From: Octadecabacter dasysiphoniae
Lineage (GTDB): Bacteria > Pseudomonadota > Alphaproteobacteria > Rhodobacterales > Rhodobacteraceae
Length of the DNA stretch: 64,000 nucleotides
Direction: 5' to 3'
Assembly: GCF_021532615.1 (NCBI RefSeq)
Contig: NZ_JAKGAQ010000002.1
Location: 310,001-374,000 of the forward strand
This document shows positions 9,582-19,070 of this stretch, one piece after another. Both the position numbers and the translations under genes were made by a program. Positions within the stretch are counted from its first letter, which is position 1. Each line of letters opens with the position of its first letter. The notes under the pieces were generated by a model. It did no database searches, was not told the origin of the DNA, and saw only the letters and a program-made list of their open reading frames with translations.

Positions 9582-12500
9582 GGTTTGCCCCAACCGCCCC
9601 CGCCCGGTGTTTCAAGAACGAACTGGCCACCTGCGGGCAAATCAATTTCATCATTGCCCTGCAAATCGCGCCGCGTCCCATCCGGCAGCACAGCCCAGTT
9701 GCGCCCGACGGCACCGTTTTCGCCGCCCGCCACGCCAAACGGGGCAACAACACGGTGGGAACACAGCGTCGTCACTGTGACAGGTTCAAGAAACGTCATG
9801 GCCCGCCGTGCGCCATGGCCGCCCCGCTGCGCGCCTGCCCCGCCCGACCCTGCGCGGACCTCAAACCGATCCAGCCGCACAGGAAAGCGTTTTTCAAGGA
9901 TTTCGGGATCGGTCATGCGCGTGTTCGTCATGTGGCTTTGGACAGCGTCGCAGCCATCAAAATCAGGGCCAGCACCAGTACCCCCAGCGATGGTTTCGTA
10001 GTTCTGGAATGTCTCATTACCCCAGACAAAATTGTTCATCGTGGCTTGTGACCCTGCGATGACGCCAAGCGCGCCGAACAATGCATTGCACGCTGCTTGC
10101 GACACCTCGGTGTTGCCCGCAATCACCGCAGCCGGATAGCCGGGGTTGAGCATGGACCCATCCGGCGCAATGATCGTCAACGGCTTAAGACACCCTTCGT
10201 TCAGGGGAATGGATGACCCGACGAGCGTGCGAAAAACATACAAAACAACCGCACGGCATACCGCAAAAGGTGCGTTGTAATTGCCCGTATGCTGCGCACT
10301 GGTGCCCGTAAAATCAACGGTCGCCGTGCGGGTGGATTTGTCAACAGATACAGTAACTTCGATCGTTTGACCGATATCCATGGGGTAGATAAATGCCCCG
10401 TCTGATAGCCGATCAATGACGCGGCGCACGCTTTCGGTCGCGTTGTCCTGAACATGCCTCATATAGGCGGTGACAACGGGTTCACCGTAGCTGTCACAAA
10501 TGCGTTTGAGTTCGGCCATGCCTGTGGCGTTGGCTGCGACTTGTGCTTTCAGGTCGGCGATGTTTTGGTCGATATTGCGGCACGGATACCGCCCTGACGC
10601 GAGCGTTGCGCGGGCCGCATCCTCAAGAAACTGACCGCCGGTGACAAGCTGAACATTGTCGATCAACACGCCTTCTTCATCGATATGTTGGCTGTCTGGC
10701 GGGGCGGACCCCGGGGTGCGCCCGCCAATGTCTGCGTGATGCCCGCGCGAGCCGAGCCAGAACCGTGGTTTGCCGCCAATAAACACCGGCGTCACAACCG
10801 TCACGTCGGGCAGATGGGTGCCCCCGTTATAAGGCGAGTTGAGCATGAAGGCATCACCGTCAGTCACGTCCGGCCAGCCCCGCATCACTGTTTTGATGCT
10901 GTCGGACATCGAACCCAGATGGACAGGCACATGGGGCGCGTTGGCCACCAGATCGCCCGCCGCGTCAAAGATCGCGCAGGAAAAATCGAACCGTTCCTTG
11001 ATGTTCACGGATTGGGACGTGTTCGCCAATGTCGCGCCCATCTGATCGGCGACGGACATGAACAAATTAGACATCACTTCGAGCAGAACAGGATCGGCGT
11101 CTTTGGATGCCGCGATGTTGCGGCTGGTCGCTGTGGACGTCAGGATCAGATTGCCGAGGGGATCGACTTCTGCATCCCACCCATCTTCGATCACGTTCGT
11201 GCCCGTTGGTTCAAGGATAATCGCGGGGCCGCTGATTTTGTCACCCACGCCCATCATCGTGCGGTCATAAAAGGGGCGATCATGCACCGCGGTGGGTTTC
11301 GGGTTTTGCGCAGGGATAACCGGCAATTGAGGAAGCGCGCCACCCTCGTCGATGGCCTCAACGCTCAGCATATCAAACAGGATTTCGGTTTCTGGGCTGG
11401 TAAAGCCAAACCGCGCGAGGTGGGTCGCCTCAAATTCCGATTGCATGGCGCCCGACGTGTCAAACGCGACCTTCAGAACCTGTTGAGTGCCGTTGTAGCG
11501 CAGATGTGCCCAGCGTTCGATCGTCACGTCACGCGCGCCCTGTGACAGGATGGAATCGCGCGCGTCAGAGGCCATTGTGTTTAACTGGTCCTGTGCGTGT
11601 TTTTCATCAGTCAGTGGCGCGTCAAATTGCACTTCGCGCATGTCGCGCAGTTCGGCCAGCCCCATGCCAAAGGCCGACAACACACCCGCGAACGGATGAA
11701 TCAGCACCCGCGACATGCCCAGCGCATCTGCCACCAGACAGGCATGTTGCCCGCCCGCCCCGCCAAAGCACTGCAACGTGTATTCGGTCACGTCATGGCC
11801 GCGCTGAACGCTGATTCTCTTGATCGCGTTGGCCATGTTATCGACGGCAATTGCAAGAAACCCGTGCGCGATGTCGTCTACGGTACGGGGTGCATCACCC
11901 GCTGCAACCGCCACCTGCTGCGCGAGGGTTTCAAATTTCGCGCGCACTGTCGCGACGTCCAAGGGTTGGTCGCCGTTGGGGCCAAACACATGGGGGAAAT
12001 GATCAGGGTGCAGCTTTCCCAGCACCACATTGCAATCGGTCACTGTCAGCGGGCCGCCACGGCGATAGCACGCCGGACCAGGGTTTGCGCCCGCGCTTTC
12101 GGGTCCAACCTGAAAACGTCCGTCTGCAAAGCGGCAGATCGATCCACCGCCCGCAGCAACGGTGTGAATATCCATCATCGGTGCGCGCATCCGCACGCCC
12201 GCGACTTCGGTTTCAAAGGACCGTTCATAATCGCCCGCATAGTGGCTGACGTCTGTGGATGTGCCACCCATGTCAAACCCGATCAGGCGGTCATGGCCCG
12301 CGGCTTGGGCCGTTTTGACCATGCCGACGATGCCACCCGCTGGCCCAGAAAGGATCGCATCGCGCCCCTGAAACCGTGCAGCATCGGTCAAGCCACCGCT
12401 TGATTGCATGAACAGCAATCGTTCGCACACACGACCCACATCAAGCGCACCCGCGACCTGATCAACATAGCGGCGCAGAATCGGCGACAGATAGGCATCG

Positions 12501-13126
12501 ACAACGGTCGTATCCCCGCGCCCAACCAGTTTAGCGAGGCGCGACACCTCGTGACTGGTGGAAATTTGGGTGAACCCTACGTCGCGTGCGATTGCGGCCA
12601 CGCGGGCTTCGTGATCTGGATTAAGATATGCATGCATGAACGCAATCGCGACAGCGCGCAGCCCCGCATCAAACCCAGCCTGCAACGACACGCGCACCGC
12701 GACCTCATCCAAGGCGCACAATACGTTGCCATCCGCATCAAGACGCTCAGACACCTCTGCCACATCCGCATAGAGCAATTCAGGCCGCACGATTTCCAAT
12801 GCAAACAGATCAGGCCGCGTCTGGTAGCCGATTTTCAACAGATCGCGAAATCCTTCGGTGATCAGCAAAAGCACATCTTCGCCTTTGCGTTCCAGCAGCG
12901 CGTTGGTGGCAACTGTCGTGCCCATTTTCACGGCAGCGATTGATCCAGCTTCGGGATTCTCAGTGCCCATCAAGTCGCGCACCCCTTGCACGGCAGCATC
13001 TGCATAGTTCTCGGGGTTTTCGGACAGCAGTTTATGGGTTTTCACATCACCGTCCGGCGCGCGCGCCACAATGTCCGTGAACGTGCCGCCGCGATCAACC
13101 CAAAACTCCCATTGTTTTGCCGACAT
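9578..13126 (-). CDS. Hydantoinase A/B fusion (5-oxoprolinase-like)
   Basis: A 1182-residue fusion of a HyuA-type ATPase half and a HyuB-type half, as in ATP-dependent 5-oxoprolinase, which opens 5-oxoproline to glutamate; N-methylhydantoinase is the alternative. The N-terminus reads WEFWVDRGGTFTDIVAR, and GFDMGGTSTDVSHY is the phosphate-binding motif. The second half carries LNSPYNGGTHLPDVTVVTPVF and GGGGWGKP at the C-terminus. I chose the ATG at 13126; an in-frame ATG at 13246 would place the N-terminus across the region just beside the tRNA gene and adds residues unlike the family. It stands alone, convergent with galM, so context does not settle the substrate. Confidence 0.9.
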   Translation of the reverse strand: MSAKQWEFWVDRGGTFTDIVARAPDGDVKTHKLLSENPENYADAAVQGVRDLMGTENPEAGSIAAVKMGTTVATNALLERKGEDVLLLITEGFRDLLKIGYQTRPDLFALEIVRPELLYADVAEVSERLDADGNVLCALDEVAVRVSLQAGFDAGLRAVAIAFMHAYLNPDHEARVAAIARDVGFTQISTSHEVSRLAKLVGRGDTTVVDAYLSPILRRYVDQVAGALDVGRVCERLLFMQSSGGLTDAARFQGRDAILSGPAGGIVGMVKTAQAAGHDRLIGFDMGGTSTDVSHYAGDYERSFETEVAGVRMRAPMMDIHTVAAGGGSICRFADGRFQVGPESAGANPGPACYRRGGPLTVTDCNVVLGKLHPDHFPHVFGPNGDQPLDVATVRAKFETLAQQVAVAAGDAPRTVDDIAHGFLAIAVDNMANAIKRISVQRGHDVTEYTLQCFGGAGGQHACLVADALGMSRVLIHPFAGVLSAFGMGLAELRDMREVQFDAPLTDEKHAQDQLNTMASDARDSILSQGARDVTIERWAHLRYNGTQQVLKVAFDTSGAMQSEFEATHLARFGFTSPETEILFDMLSVEAIDEGGALPQLPVIPAQNPKPTAVHDRPFYDRTMMGVGDKISGPAIILEPTGTNVIEDGWDAEVDPLGNLILTSTATSRNIAASKDADPVLLEVMSNLFMSVADQMGATLANTSQSVNIKERFDFSCAIFDAAGDLVANAPHVPVHLGSMSDSIKTVMRGWPDVTDGDAFMLNSPYNGGTHLPDVTVVTPVFIGGKPRFWLGSRGHHADIGGRTPGSAPPDSQHIDEEGVLIDNVQLVTGGQFLEDAARATLASGRYPCRNIDQNIADLKAQVAANATGMAELKRICDSYGEPVVTAYMRHVQDNATESVRRVIDRLSDGAFIYPMDIGQTIEVTVSVDKSTRTATVDFTGTSAQHTGNYNAPFAVCRAVVLYVFRTLVGSSIPLNEGCLKPLTIIAPDGSMLNPGYPAAVIAGNTEVSQAACNALFGALGVIAGSQATMNNFVWGNETFQNYETIAGGTGAGPDFDGCDAVQSHMTNTRMTDPEILEKRFPVRLDRFEVRAGSGGAGAQRGGHGARRAMTFLEPVTVTTLCSHRVVAPFGVAGGENGAVGRNWAVLPDGTRRDLQGNDEIDLPAGGQFVLETPGGGGWGKP

Positions 13127-13246
13127 AACGCGCCCTTTTTGCAAGTCAGAGGACTTGATCAAGCGAAAGGGCGAAGAACAACCCCTGATCGGGTCAGAAT
13201 CGGTTTGACAGGAGGGGCGGCTGCTACTATCCCGCCCGCTGTGCAT

Positions 13247-13323
<77 letters not shown>

Positions 13324-13394
13324 CGCACCCCCTTTTAACGACTCCCTTTGACATCACGCCCAAGTTGCATCAGCTTCCTCTTGGGGGAAACGTT

Positions 13395-14774
13395 ATGGCT
13401 TTGTTGCAGGATTTCGCGGCGATTGTTGGGGCTGAAAACGCCCTGACAGGGGATGACGTAGCCCCTTGGTCAAAGGATTGGACCGGCAAGTACTGCGCGC
13501 AGCCCGGTGTGGTTCTGCGTCCCGCGTCTACGCACGAAGTGTCGCGGATTATGGCGCTGGCAAATGCGGAACGGCAATCCATTACACCTGTGTCCGGTCA
13601 TACAGGATTGGTGGGTGGCACGTATGCGCCCGGCGGCGTCATGCTGTCACTGGACCGGATGAACACGATCCATGATATTAACGCACAAGGACGTACGGCA
13701 GTCGTTGATGCAGGCGTCGTGTTGTCATCGCTACACGGGGCAGCAGATGCCGAAGACCTTATTTTTCCGTTAACGTTCGGGGCCAAAGGATCGGCCATGA
13801 TCGGTGGCGTGATGTCGACCAATGCAGGCGGATCGAACGTGCTGCGATACGGCAATACCCGCGATCTGGTGCTGGGGCTTGAGGCCGTGTTGGCAGATGG
13901 GCGTGTCGTTGATCTGATGTCGTCGCTGCGCAAAGACAATTCAGGCCTGAACCTGCGCCAACTGCTGATCGGGTCCGAAGGGACGCTGGGTGTGATCACC
14001 AAAGCCGTTTTGAAATTGCACCCCAAGCCACGCGCCTATGCCACTGCGATGGTTGCGGTTGCCACACTCTATGATGCATTGGAGCTGTTGAACCGCGTCC
14101 AGGACGCAACGGGTGGATCGGTTGAGGCGTTCGAATATATGCCCCGCCACTACATCGACGTGCACATGGCACGGGTCAGCGGCGCGCGTGAACCGTTTGA
14201 CGCCCCCCATGACATCAACATTCTGGTTGAGGTCGCGACCACGACCCAAACCGACATCACCGATACCTTACAGCAAATCATGGCCAATATGATGGAACAG
14301 GGCGCGATCCTTGATGCGGTCGTCGCCCAGAACGAGGCCCAACGCGGTGCCATGTGGGAACGACGCGAAGCCGCCGCAGAGCTCACGTTTTGGCGCCAAC
14401 CGATTGTCGATACAGACGTCGCGGTGCCGCTGGATAAGGTCCCCGAGTTTCTGGACCGGGCAAGCGCCCGCATCGCCGAAGCCGACAGCGGAGCAGAGCC
14501 ATTTTATATCGCCCATCTGGGCGACGGAAACATCCACTATGGCGTCTATCCGTCCCGCGATGATGACGCGCTGAAAGATCGCATTGTGGAACTGATCGAA
14601 GACACCGTCCAAGACCTCGGCGGCAGTTTTTCCGCAGAACACGGGGTGGGCCTGTCAAAGCTGAACACAATGCGGCGGCGCAAGGATCCGGTTGCGTTGG
14701 ACATGATGCGCAAAATCAAAACCGTGCTGGACCCGAACGGAATTTTGAACCCCGGAAAGCTGATCCCGGACTGA
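13395..14774 (+). CDS. FAD-binding oxidoreductase, D-2-hydroxyacid dehydrogenase type
   Basis: A 459-residue flavoprotein of the GlcD/D-lactate dehydrogenase/D-2-hydroxyglutarate dehydrogenase group. The FAD-binding segment contains PVSGHTGLVGGTYAPGG and GSEGTLGVITKAVLKLHP. The C-terminal substrate domain has IAHLGDGNIHYGV and SAEHGVGLSKL, the usual metal and substrate motifs. I took the ATG at 13395, shortly after GGGGGAAA; an earlier in-frame ATG at 13365 is possible. It would oxidise a D-2-hydroxyacid to the keto acid and pass electrons to a carrier. It stands alone after the tRNA gene. Confidence 0.88.
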   Translation: MALLQDFAAIVGAENALTGDDVAPWSKDWTGKYCAQPGVVLRPASTHEVSRIMALANAERQSITPVSGHTGLVGGTYAPGGVMLSLDRMNTIHDINAQGRTAVVDAGVVLSSLHGAADAEDLIFPLTFGAKGSAMIGGVMSTNAGGSNVLRYGNTRDLVLGLEAVLADGRVVDLMSSLRKDNSGLNLRQLLIGSEGTLGVITKAVLKLHPKPRAYATAMVAVATLYDALELLNRVQDATGGSVEAFEYMPRHYIDVHMARVSGAREPFDAPHDINILVEVATTTQTDITDTLQQIMANMMEQGAILDAVVAQNEAQRGAMWERREAAAELTFWRQPIVDTDVAVPLDKVPEFLDRASARIAEADSGAEPFYIAHLGDGNIHYGVYPSRDDDALKDRIVELIEDTVQDLGGSFSAEHGVGLSKLNTMRRRKDPVALDMMRKIKTVLDPNGILNPGKLIPD

Positions 14775-15155
14775 TCTGGAAGACAACCAATCTGCCCCGC
14801 AGTCGCAATGCAGCGAGCGGCAGTTATGAGCCCAATGTGTCAGACGCTGCGTGCAGCAGGAATGTCCGTCATCACGCGAAGAGCCCAAAAAATTCAACAA
14901 CTGCTGAGGTTTCGAGCGGTGGGCTCTCTCGCTTGACCAGCCGAGCCTCACAGGGGGGCGAGGCTGACGCCGACATTATGTGTCGCTGACTTTGATAGCC
15001 TAATTTCCAAACGACCTGATTTGCGAACATCGATTTTCGGCCAAATGTTTGCCGATGTTTGCCAAAGACGCACTAGAGAGAGTCATGCAATTGCCTTTCT
15101 GGCTTAAAGGTATGTAACGAATGACAAATCATACACATTCAAAGGATAAAAAACG
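14775..15155. other. Non-coding stretch with inverted repeats
   Basis: 381 bases without a convincing gene. Two inverted repeats stand out: GAGCCCA at 14881-14887 with TGGGCTC at 14920-14926, and AGCCTC at 14944-14949 with GAGGCT at 14960-14965. Neither is followed by a clear T run. From about 15000 the sequence becomes AT-rich and runs into the outer-membrane barrel gene, with AAAGGA as its ribosome site at about 15140. The first half may be a decayed or dispersed intergenic repeat, which I cannot test here. Confidence 0.5.
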
Positions 15156-15722
15156 ATGTTCAATAAATCTTTAATGTCTGCTGTGTTTGCGGTCATCGCT
15201 GCCCCAGTAATCGCAGGTAATACGGCAGAACCTGCGCCAACCCCTACTATACTTCCTCCCATGGTTACCCCAGCATCAACAGCTACAGATTGGTCAGGCT
15301 TTTATGTTGGTGCTCAATTTGGGCAAGGAGAAGTATCTGCTAGCGACGCAGATGGAAGTGTTGATTTTGACACCCTTGGTTTGCATGCTGGGTATAATTA
15401 CGATCTAGGTAGTTATGTCATTGGCGGTGAAATCTCTTTTGATGACATTTCAGCTGACGGTGGTGGGGAGGGCGACACCACGCACCTTGAGCTCCGTGGT
15501 GGATATGACTTCGGTCGTGTAATGGCTTATGGTGTTATCGGTGTAGTGACAGTCGATGATGCTGGGGATCGAGAAAACGGCTCTACATTAGGTCTCGGTG
15601 TTAACTATTTGGTGACGGACCATGTTGTTCTAGGTGCTGAGTATCTGCGCGATACATATGATTTCGATGGTGCAGACGTCGATCTGGACACCCTGTCTTT
15701 GCGGACTTCTTATAAGTTCTAA
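15156..15722 (+). CDS. Outer-membrane beta-barrel protein (Omp25/31 or OmpA-barrel type)
   Basis: A 188-residue protein with an N-terminal signal peptide (KSLMSAVFAVIAAPVIAG), a short Pro/Thr-rich stretch, then a barrel that starts WSGFYVGAQFGQG and ends in a terminal Phe (LRTSYKF), the hallmark of an outer-membrane barrel. Alternating patterns such as YVIGGEISFDD and VVLGAEYLRDTYDF fit eight strands. The acidic loops are rich in Asp and Gly. The gene is about 43-45% GC by sampled lines against near 60% around it, and stands alone with its own terminator, which suggests acquisition or fast drift. The function is probably structural or a small pore; nothing more can be read. Confidence 0.8.
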   Translation: MFNKSLMSAVFAVIAAPVIAGNTAEPAPTPTILPPMVTPASTATDWSGFYVGAQFGQGEVSASDADGSVDFDTLGLHAGYNYDLGSYVIGGEISFDDISADGGGEGDTTHLELRGGYDFGRVMAYGVIGVVTVDDAGDRENGSTLGLGVNYLVTDHVVLGAEYLRDTYDFDGADVDLDTLSLRTSYKF

Positions 15723-15745
15723 ATTACGGTGCTAAATGAGAATAT

Positions 15746-15779
15746 AAACGCCCCGCGCCAAGTAGGCAGTGGGGCGTTT
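15746..15779 (+). terminator. Rho-independent terminator of the barrel gene
   Basis: Perfect 9-bp stem AAACGCCCC / GGGGCGTTT with a 16-base loop, continuing into TTTTATT, 25 bases after the barrel gene stop. Confidence 0.85.
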
Positions 15780-15798
15780 TATTAAAAGTGAAAACATA

Positions 15799-15818
15799 CC
15801 AAAAACCACCGTTTTTGG
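15799..15818 (-). terminator. Possible terminator or hairpin downstream of hemC
   Basis: Perfect 8-bp inverted repeat CCAAAAAC / GTTTTTGG with a four-base loop, about 90 bases past the hemC stop. On the minus strand it is followed by a T-rich tract. AT-rich stems like this are weak terminators, so the role is uncertain. Confidence 0.35.
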
Positions 15819-15908
15819 AACACCACGCAAGGTCCGCTATGCGGACGGAGCCGACCTTGGCTGTAGAAGGCTGAAGGTCTGCTTCGTCCCACAAACCGGA
15901 CTTTACCT

Positions 15909-16874
15909 TTACCCCGCAGCAACCGCTTCGAAGAAATCAGGCCCCGCTTGGCCGAGTAATTCTTCTGCCAATGATTGACCCAAGGCCGCGCCATCACCCA
16001 CAGGGCCGCGACGTTCGCCTGTAAACACCTGTGACCCGTCTGGTTTCAGGATTTCACCGCGCAGCCAAATCTGATCACCTTCGATAATCGAAAGGCCCCC
16101 GATGGGCGTTTCGCACGACCCGTCGAGCGCCGCCAAAAACGTGCGTTCTGCGGCCAAACGGTGACCAGTCTCATCGTGGTGGATCGCGGCCAGCATGTGT
16201 TTGGCACGGTCATCATCCGCGCGCCGTTCGATCCCGATTGTCCCTTGGGCAATCGCGGGCAGCATGTCTTCGGCAGCAATCGCGGTTTTTGGCACATCCG
16301 TCATATCCATCCGGTTCAGCCCTGCCATCGCGAGGAACGTCGCATCCGCGACCCCATCAGCAAGCTTTTTCAGGCGGGTCTGCACATTTCCACGAAATTC
16401 AACGACCTTAAGATCAGGGCGCTTCACCTTTAGCTGCGCACGGCGGCGCAAGGACGACGTGCCAACAACCGCCCCTTCAGGCAAATCGGCCAGCCCTTTG
16501 TATTTAATAGACACAAACGCATCGCGTTCATCTTCGCGGGGCAGGAACACGTCCAGCACCAATCCTTCGGGCTGCTCAACCGGCATGTCTTTGGTCGAAT
16601 GCACGGCAATGTCGATCGTGCCCGCAATCATCGCTTCTTCGATCTCTTTGGTGAACAGGCCCTTATTGCCAATCGTCTTAAGCGCAATATCAGCATCAAT
16701 CAGCGTGCGATCATCGCCTGTTGTCTTGATCACTTGGATTTCAAATGCCTCTTCGGGCAACGAAAAGGCCGCCATCAAACGCGCACGGGTCTCATAGGCC
16801 TGCGCCAGCGCAAGCGGCGATCCACGGGTTCCGATTTTCAGGGTGCGGGCGGGTGTGGGCAATTCAAAAGTCAT
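15909..16874 (-). CDS. hemC: Hydroxymethylbilane synthase (porphobilinogen deaminase)
   Basis: Joins four porphobilinogen units into hydroxymethylbilane in haem synthesis. The 321-residue protein has the family start [15 protein letters not shown], the active-site region FTKEIEEAM and HSTKDMP, and the cofactor-binding cysteine at Cys254 in [11 protein letters not shown]. It is transcribed away from hemE with a 94-base gap. No Shine-Dalgarno sequence is seen before the ATG. Confidence 0.97.
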   Translation of the reverse strand: MTFELPTPARTLKIGTRGSPLALAQAYETRARLMAAFSLPEEAFEIQVIKTTGDDRTLIDADIALKTIGNKGLFTKEIEEAMIAGTIDIAVHSTKDMPVEQPEGLVLDVFLPREDERDAFVSIKYKGLADLPEGAVVGTSSLRRRAQLKVKRPDLKVVEFRGNVQTRLKKLADGVADATFLAMAGLNRMDMTDVPKTAIAAEDMLPAIAQGTIGIERRADDDRAKHMLAAIHHDETGHRLAAERTFLAALDGSCETPIGGLSIIEGDQIWLRGEILKPDGSQVFTGERRGPVGDGAALGQSLAEELLGQAGPDFFEAVAAG

Positions 16875-16968
16875 GAATCAATGTTTAGACCTGTCAACTA
16901 AACCTTACAACTCTATTGACACTCGCGGGCGCAAAAGGGACACAAAAGACAAGTTCAAGGAGTCCTCA
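16875..16968. promoter_or_regulatory. Divergent hemC-hemE promoter region
   Basis: A TTGACA hexamer at 16916-16921 faces hemE, but the hexamer 17 bases on (GACACA) is a poor -10. On the other strand TTGTAA, a 17-base gap and TAAACA point at hemC, which would place the start of transcription almost at the hemC ATG. TGTCAA at 16892-16897 and TTGACA at 16916-16921 form an inverted pair that could also be an operator. These are pattern matches only. Confidence 0.35.
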
Positions 16969-18006
16969 ATGACCACGCAAAAAACCGTCCTGCGCGCCCT
17001 CGCGGGAGAAACCCTGCCGACCCCGCCGATTTGGATGATGCGTCAAGCGGGCCGCTATCTCCCCGAATACAAAGCAACCCGCGCTGAAGCAGGCGATTTC
17101 TTGTCATTGTGCTACAACTCGGACCTTGCAGCCGAAGTGACACTGCAACCGATCCGCCGTTACGGTTTCGATGCGGCAATCATGTTCGCCGACATCTTGC
17201 TTCTGCCTCAGGCGTTGGGCGCAAAACTGTGGTTTGTGACAGGCGAAGGCCCGCGCTTGTCGACCATCACAACCGCGGATGAGCTCAAGGCGCTGAAACC
17301 AGCAGATGCGATCCATGACCACCTGAATCCGATCTATGAGACTTTGAAAATTCTGTCGCGCGAACTGCCCTCAGAAACAACGCTGATCGGGTTCGCAGGC
17401 GCACCATGGACCGTGGCAACCTATATGATCGCGGGCCAAGGCACGCCGGATCAGGCCCCGGCCCACGCTCTTAAGGCGGAAAACAAAGCGGTGTTCGAAG
17501 GCCTGCTGGATTTGATCACCGAGGGCACGATTGATTATCTCTCTAAACAGATCGACGCAGGCGCGGAGGTCATAAAATTGTTCGACAGCTGGGCCGGATC
17601 GCTGAAGGGGGATGATTTCCTGAACTACGCAGTCAAACCCGCCGCGCGCATCGTTGCCGAACTGAAAAAGCGCCACCCGGATACGCCAATCATCGCGTTC
17701 CCACGCGGTGCGGGCGAAGAATATGTCGGTCTGCATGATGCAATCGGCGCTGACTGCATTGCCCTTGATGATGGTGTCACGGCTGAATGGGCAGCGGCCA
17801 ACGTACAGACGGGCGGTTGTGTTCAGGGCAACCTGAAATCGTCCCATATGGTTACAGGTGGCGATGCCTTGGTGTCAGAAACCCGCCGCATCGTAGATGC
17901 CTTCAAAGGCGGGCCGCACATCTTCAACCTTGGACATGGCATCACACCGGATGCTGATCCCGAAAACGTGCAGCTTATGATCGATACGGTCCGCGAGGTC
18001 CGCTAA
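16969..18006 (+). CDS. hemE: Uroporphyrinogen decarboxylase
   Basis: Decarboxylates the four acetate side chains of uroporphyrinogen III to give coproporphyrinogen III. The 345-residue protein has [16 protein letters not shown] and [16 protein letters not shown], both signatures of the family, and [16 protein letters not shown] at the C-terminus. I chose the ATG at 16969, placed after CAAGGAG; the frame stays open upstream to 16843 but those codons overlap hemC. Its 3' end faces hemF across a strong hairpin. Confidence 0.97.
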   Translation: MTTQKTVLRALAGETLPTPPIWMMRQAGRYLPEYKATRAEAGDFLSLCYNSDLAAEVTLQPIRRYGFDAAIMFADILLLPQALGAKLWFVTGEGPRLSTITTADELKALKPADAIHDHLNPIYETLKILSRELPSETTLIGFAGAPWTVATYMIAGQGTPDQAPAHALKAENKAVFEGLLDLITEGTIDYLSKQIDAGAEVIKLFDSWAGSLKGDDFLNYAVKPAARIVAELKKRHPDTPIIAFPRGAGEEYVGLHDAIGADCIALDDGVTAEWAAANVQTGGCVQGNLKSSHMVTGGDALVSETRRIVDAFKGGPHIFNLGHGITPDADPENVQLMIDTVREVR

Positions 18007-18007
18007 C

Positions 18008-18061
18008 GGGACGGCGGGCGGGACGCCTTGAGGCCCCCTAGGGCCTCAACAGCGCCGTCCC
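18008..18061. terminator. Nested bidirectional hairpin between hemE and hemF
   Basis: Two perfect stems sit inside one another: GGGACGGCG (18008-18016) with CGCCGTCCC (18053-18061), and TTGAGGCCC (18028-18036) with GGGCCTCAA (18041-18049), loop CCTA. It fills nearly all the space between two convergent genes, so it probably stops transcription from both sides. There is no T run on either side. Confidence 0.7.
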
Positions 18062-18062
18062 G

Positions 18063-18959
18063 CTATGTCCACTTCGCGACGGGTGGCAGGCTCATCAGCA
18101 CCGCATTCGCATCATGGCCAGTTTCGAGACCGAACTTCGTGCCGCGATCGTAAACAAGGTTATATTCGGCGTATAGGCCACGGTGGATCAGCTGCGTGTC
18201 TTTGTCGCCGTCATCCCAATCCGTGTTGCGGCGTTTTTCGACCAACGGCACATAGGCCGGCAAAAACGCGCGGCCAATATCCTGCGTCAACGTGAAATCC
18301 GATGCCCAATCCCCGGTACACAAATCATCCATAAAAATGCCGCCAACCCCGCGGGCGCGGCCACGATGGGGCACGTAGAAATACTCGTCTGCCCATTCTT
18401 TTAGCTTCGGGTAGTGCTCCTCGCCGTGCGGATCGAGCCATGCCTTCTGGGTGCAGTGAAAATGGGCGGTGTCCTCATCGTATTCGATGCAAGGGTTCAG
18501 ATCGGACCCGCCCCCGAACCACCATGCATGAGGCGTCCAGAACATCCGAGTGTTCATATGAACCGCGGGCGCATGGGGATTTTGCATATGCGCCACCAGA
18601 CTGATGCCCGCAGCCCAAAAACGCGGATCGTCTTTCATGCCGGGAATACCTTTGCGCGCCGCCATCGCACCCTGCGCGCGTTCGCCCAATGTCCCATACA
18701 CGGTTGAGATATTTACACCGACTTTTTCAAACACACGACCACCGCGCATGACCGACATCAGCCCGCCGCCTGCGTCTTCGCCCGCATCACCTGTTCGCTT
18801 TGTTTCGCTAACTTCAAACGTGCCCGCTGGTTGATCCGATAGGGGGCCGGATGTTTGCGTATTTTCAATATTTTCAAAGGCTTGAACGATATCATCGCGC
18901 AGGGTTCGGAACCATGCAGAGGCCTGCGCTTTGTGTTCAATCATCTCGTCGGCGGCCAT
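18063..18959 (-). CDS. hemF: Oxygen-dependent coproporphyrinogen III oxidase
   Basis: Converts coproporphyrinogen III to protoporphyrinogen IX with molecular oxygen. 298 residues, the normal size. Family sequences visible include GGGLMSVMRGGRVFEKVGVN, ARKGIPGMKDDPRFWAAGIS, WWFGGGSDLNPCI and RGARGVGGIFMD-like RARGVGGIFMDDL, ending with KFGLETGHDANAVLMSLPP. Convergent to hemE, so hemC, hemE and hemF lie within 3 kb but in three transcription units. Confidence 0.97.
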   Translation of the reverse strand: MAADEMIEHKAQASAWFRTLRDDIVQAFENIENTQTSGPLSDQPAGTFEVSETKRTGDAGEDAGGGLMSVMRGGRVFEKVGVNISTVYGTLGERAQGAMAARKGIPGMKDDPRFWAAGISLVAHMQNPHAPAVHMNTRMFWTPHAWWFGGGSDLNPCIEYDEDTAHFHCTQKAWLDPHGEEHYPKLKEWADEYFYVPHRGRARGVGGIFMDDLCTGDWASDFTLTQDIGRAFLPAYVPLVEKRRNTDWDDGDKDTQLIHRGLYAEYNLVYDRGTKFGLETGHDANAVLMSLPPVAKWT

Positions 18960-19070
18960 CGGTGAACCCTTTGTTATTGTCTATCAAGCAGACCTAGCAT
19001 TGATTATCGACAGAGGCCAAGAGCCCGTCACCCATTCAAGACTACATGGCTGTCCAAGAAAGTTTACACG

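Noticed and set aside
12404..12943. Long plus-strand reading frames opposite the hydantoinase gene
   Set aside because: They are antisense shadows of a well-supported gene, with no recognisable protein and the compositional bias of an opposite frame.
14655..14951. Minus-strand reading frame overlapping the end of the FAD oxidase
   Set aside because: No ribosome site, unlikely composition rich in Ser, Arg and Cys, and overlap with a real gene; more likely a chance frame or decayed sequence.
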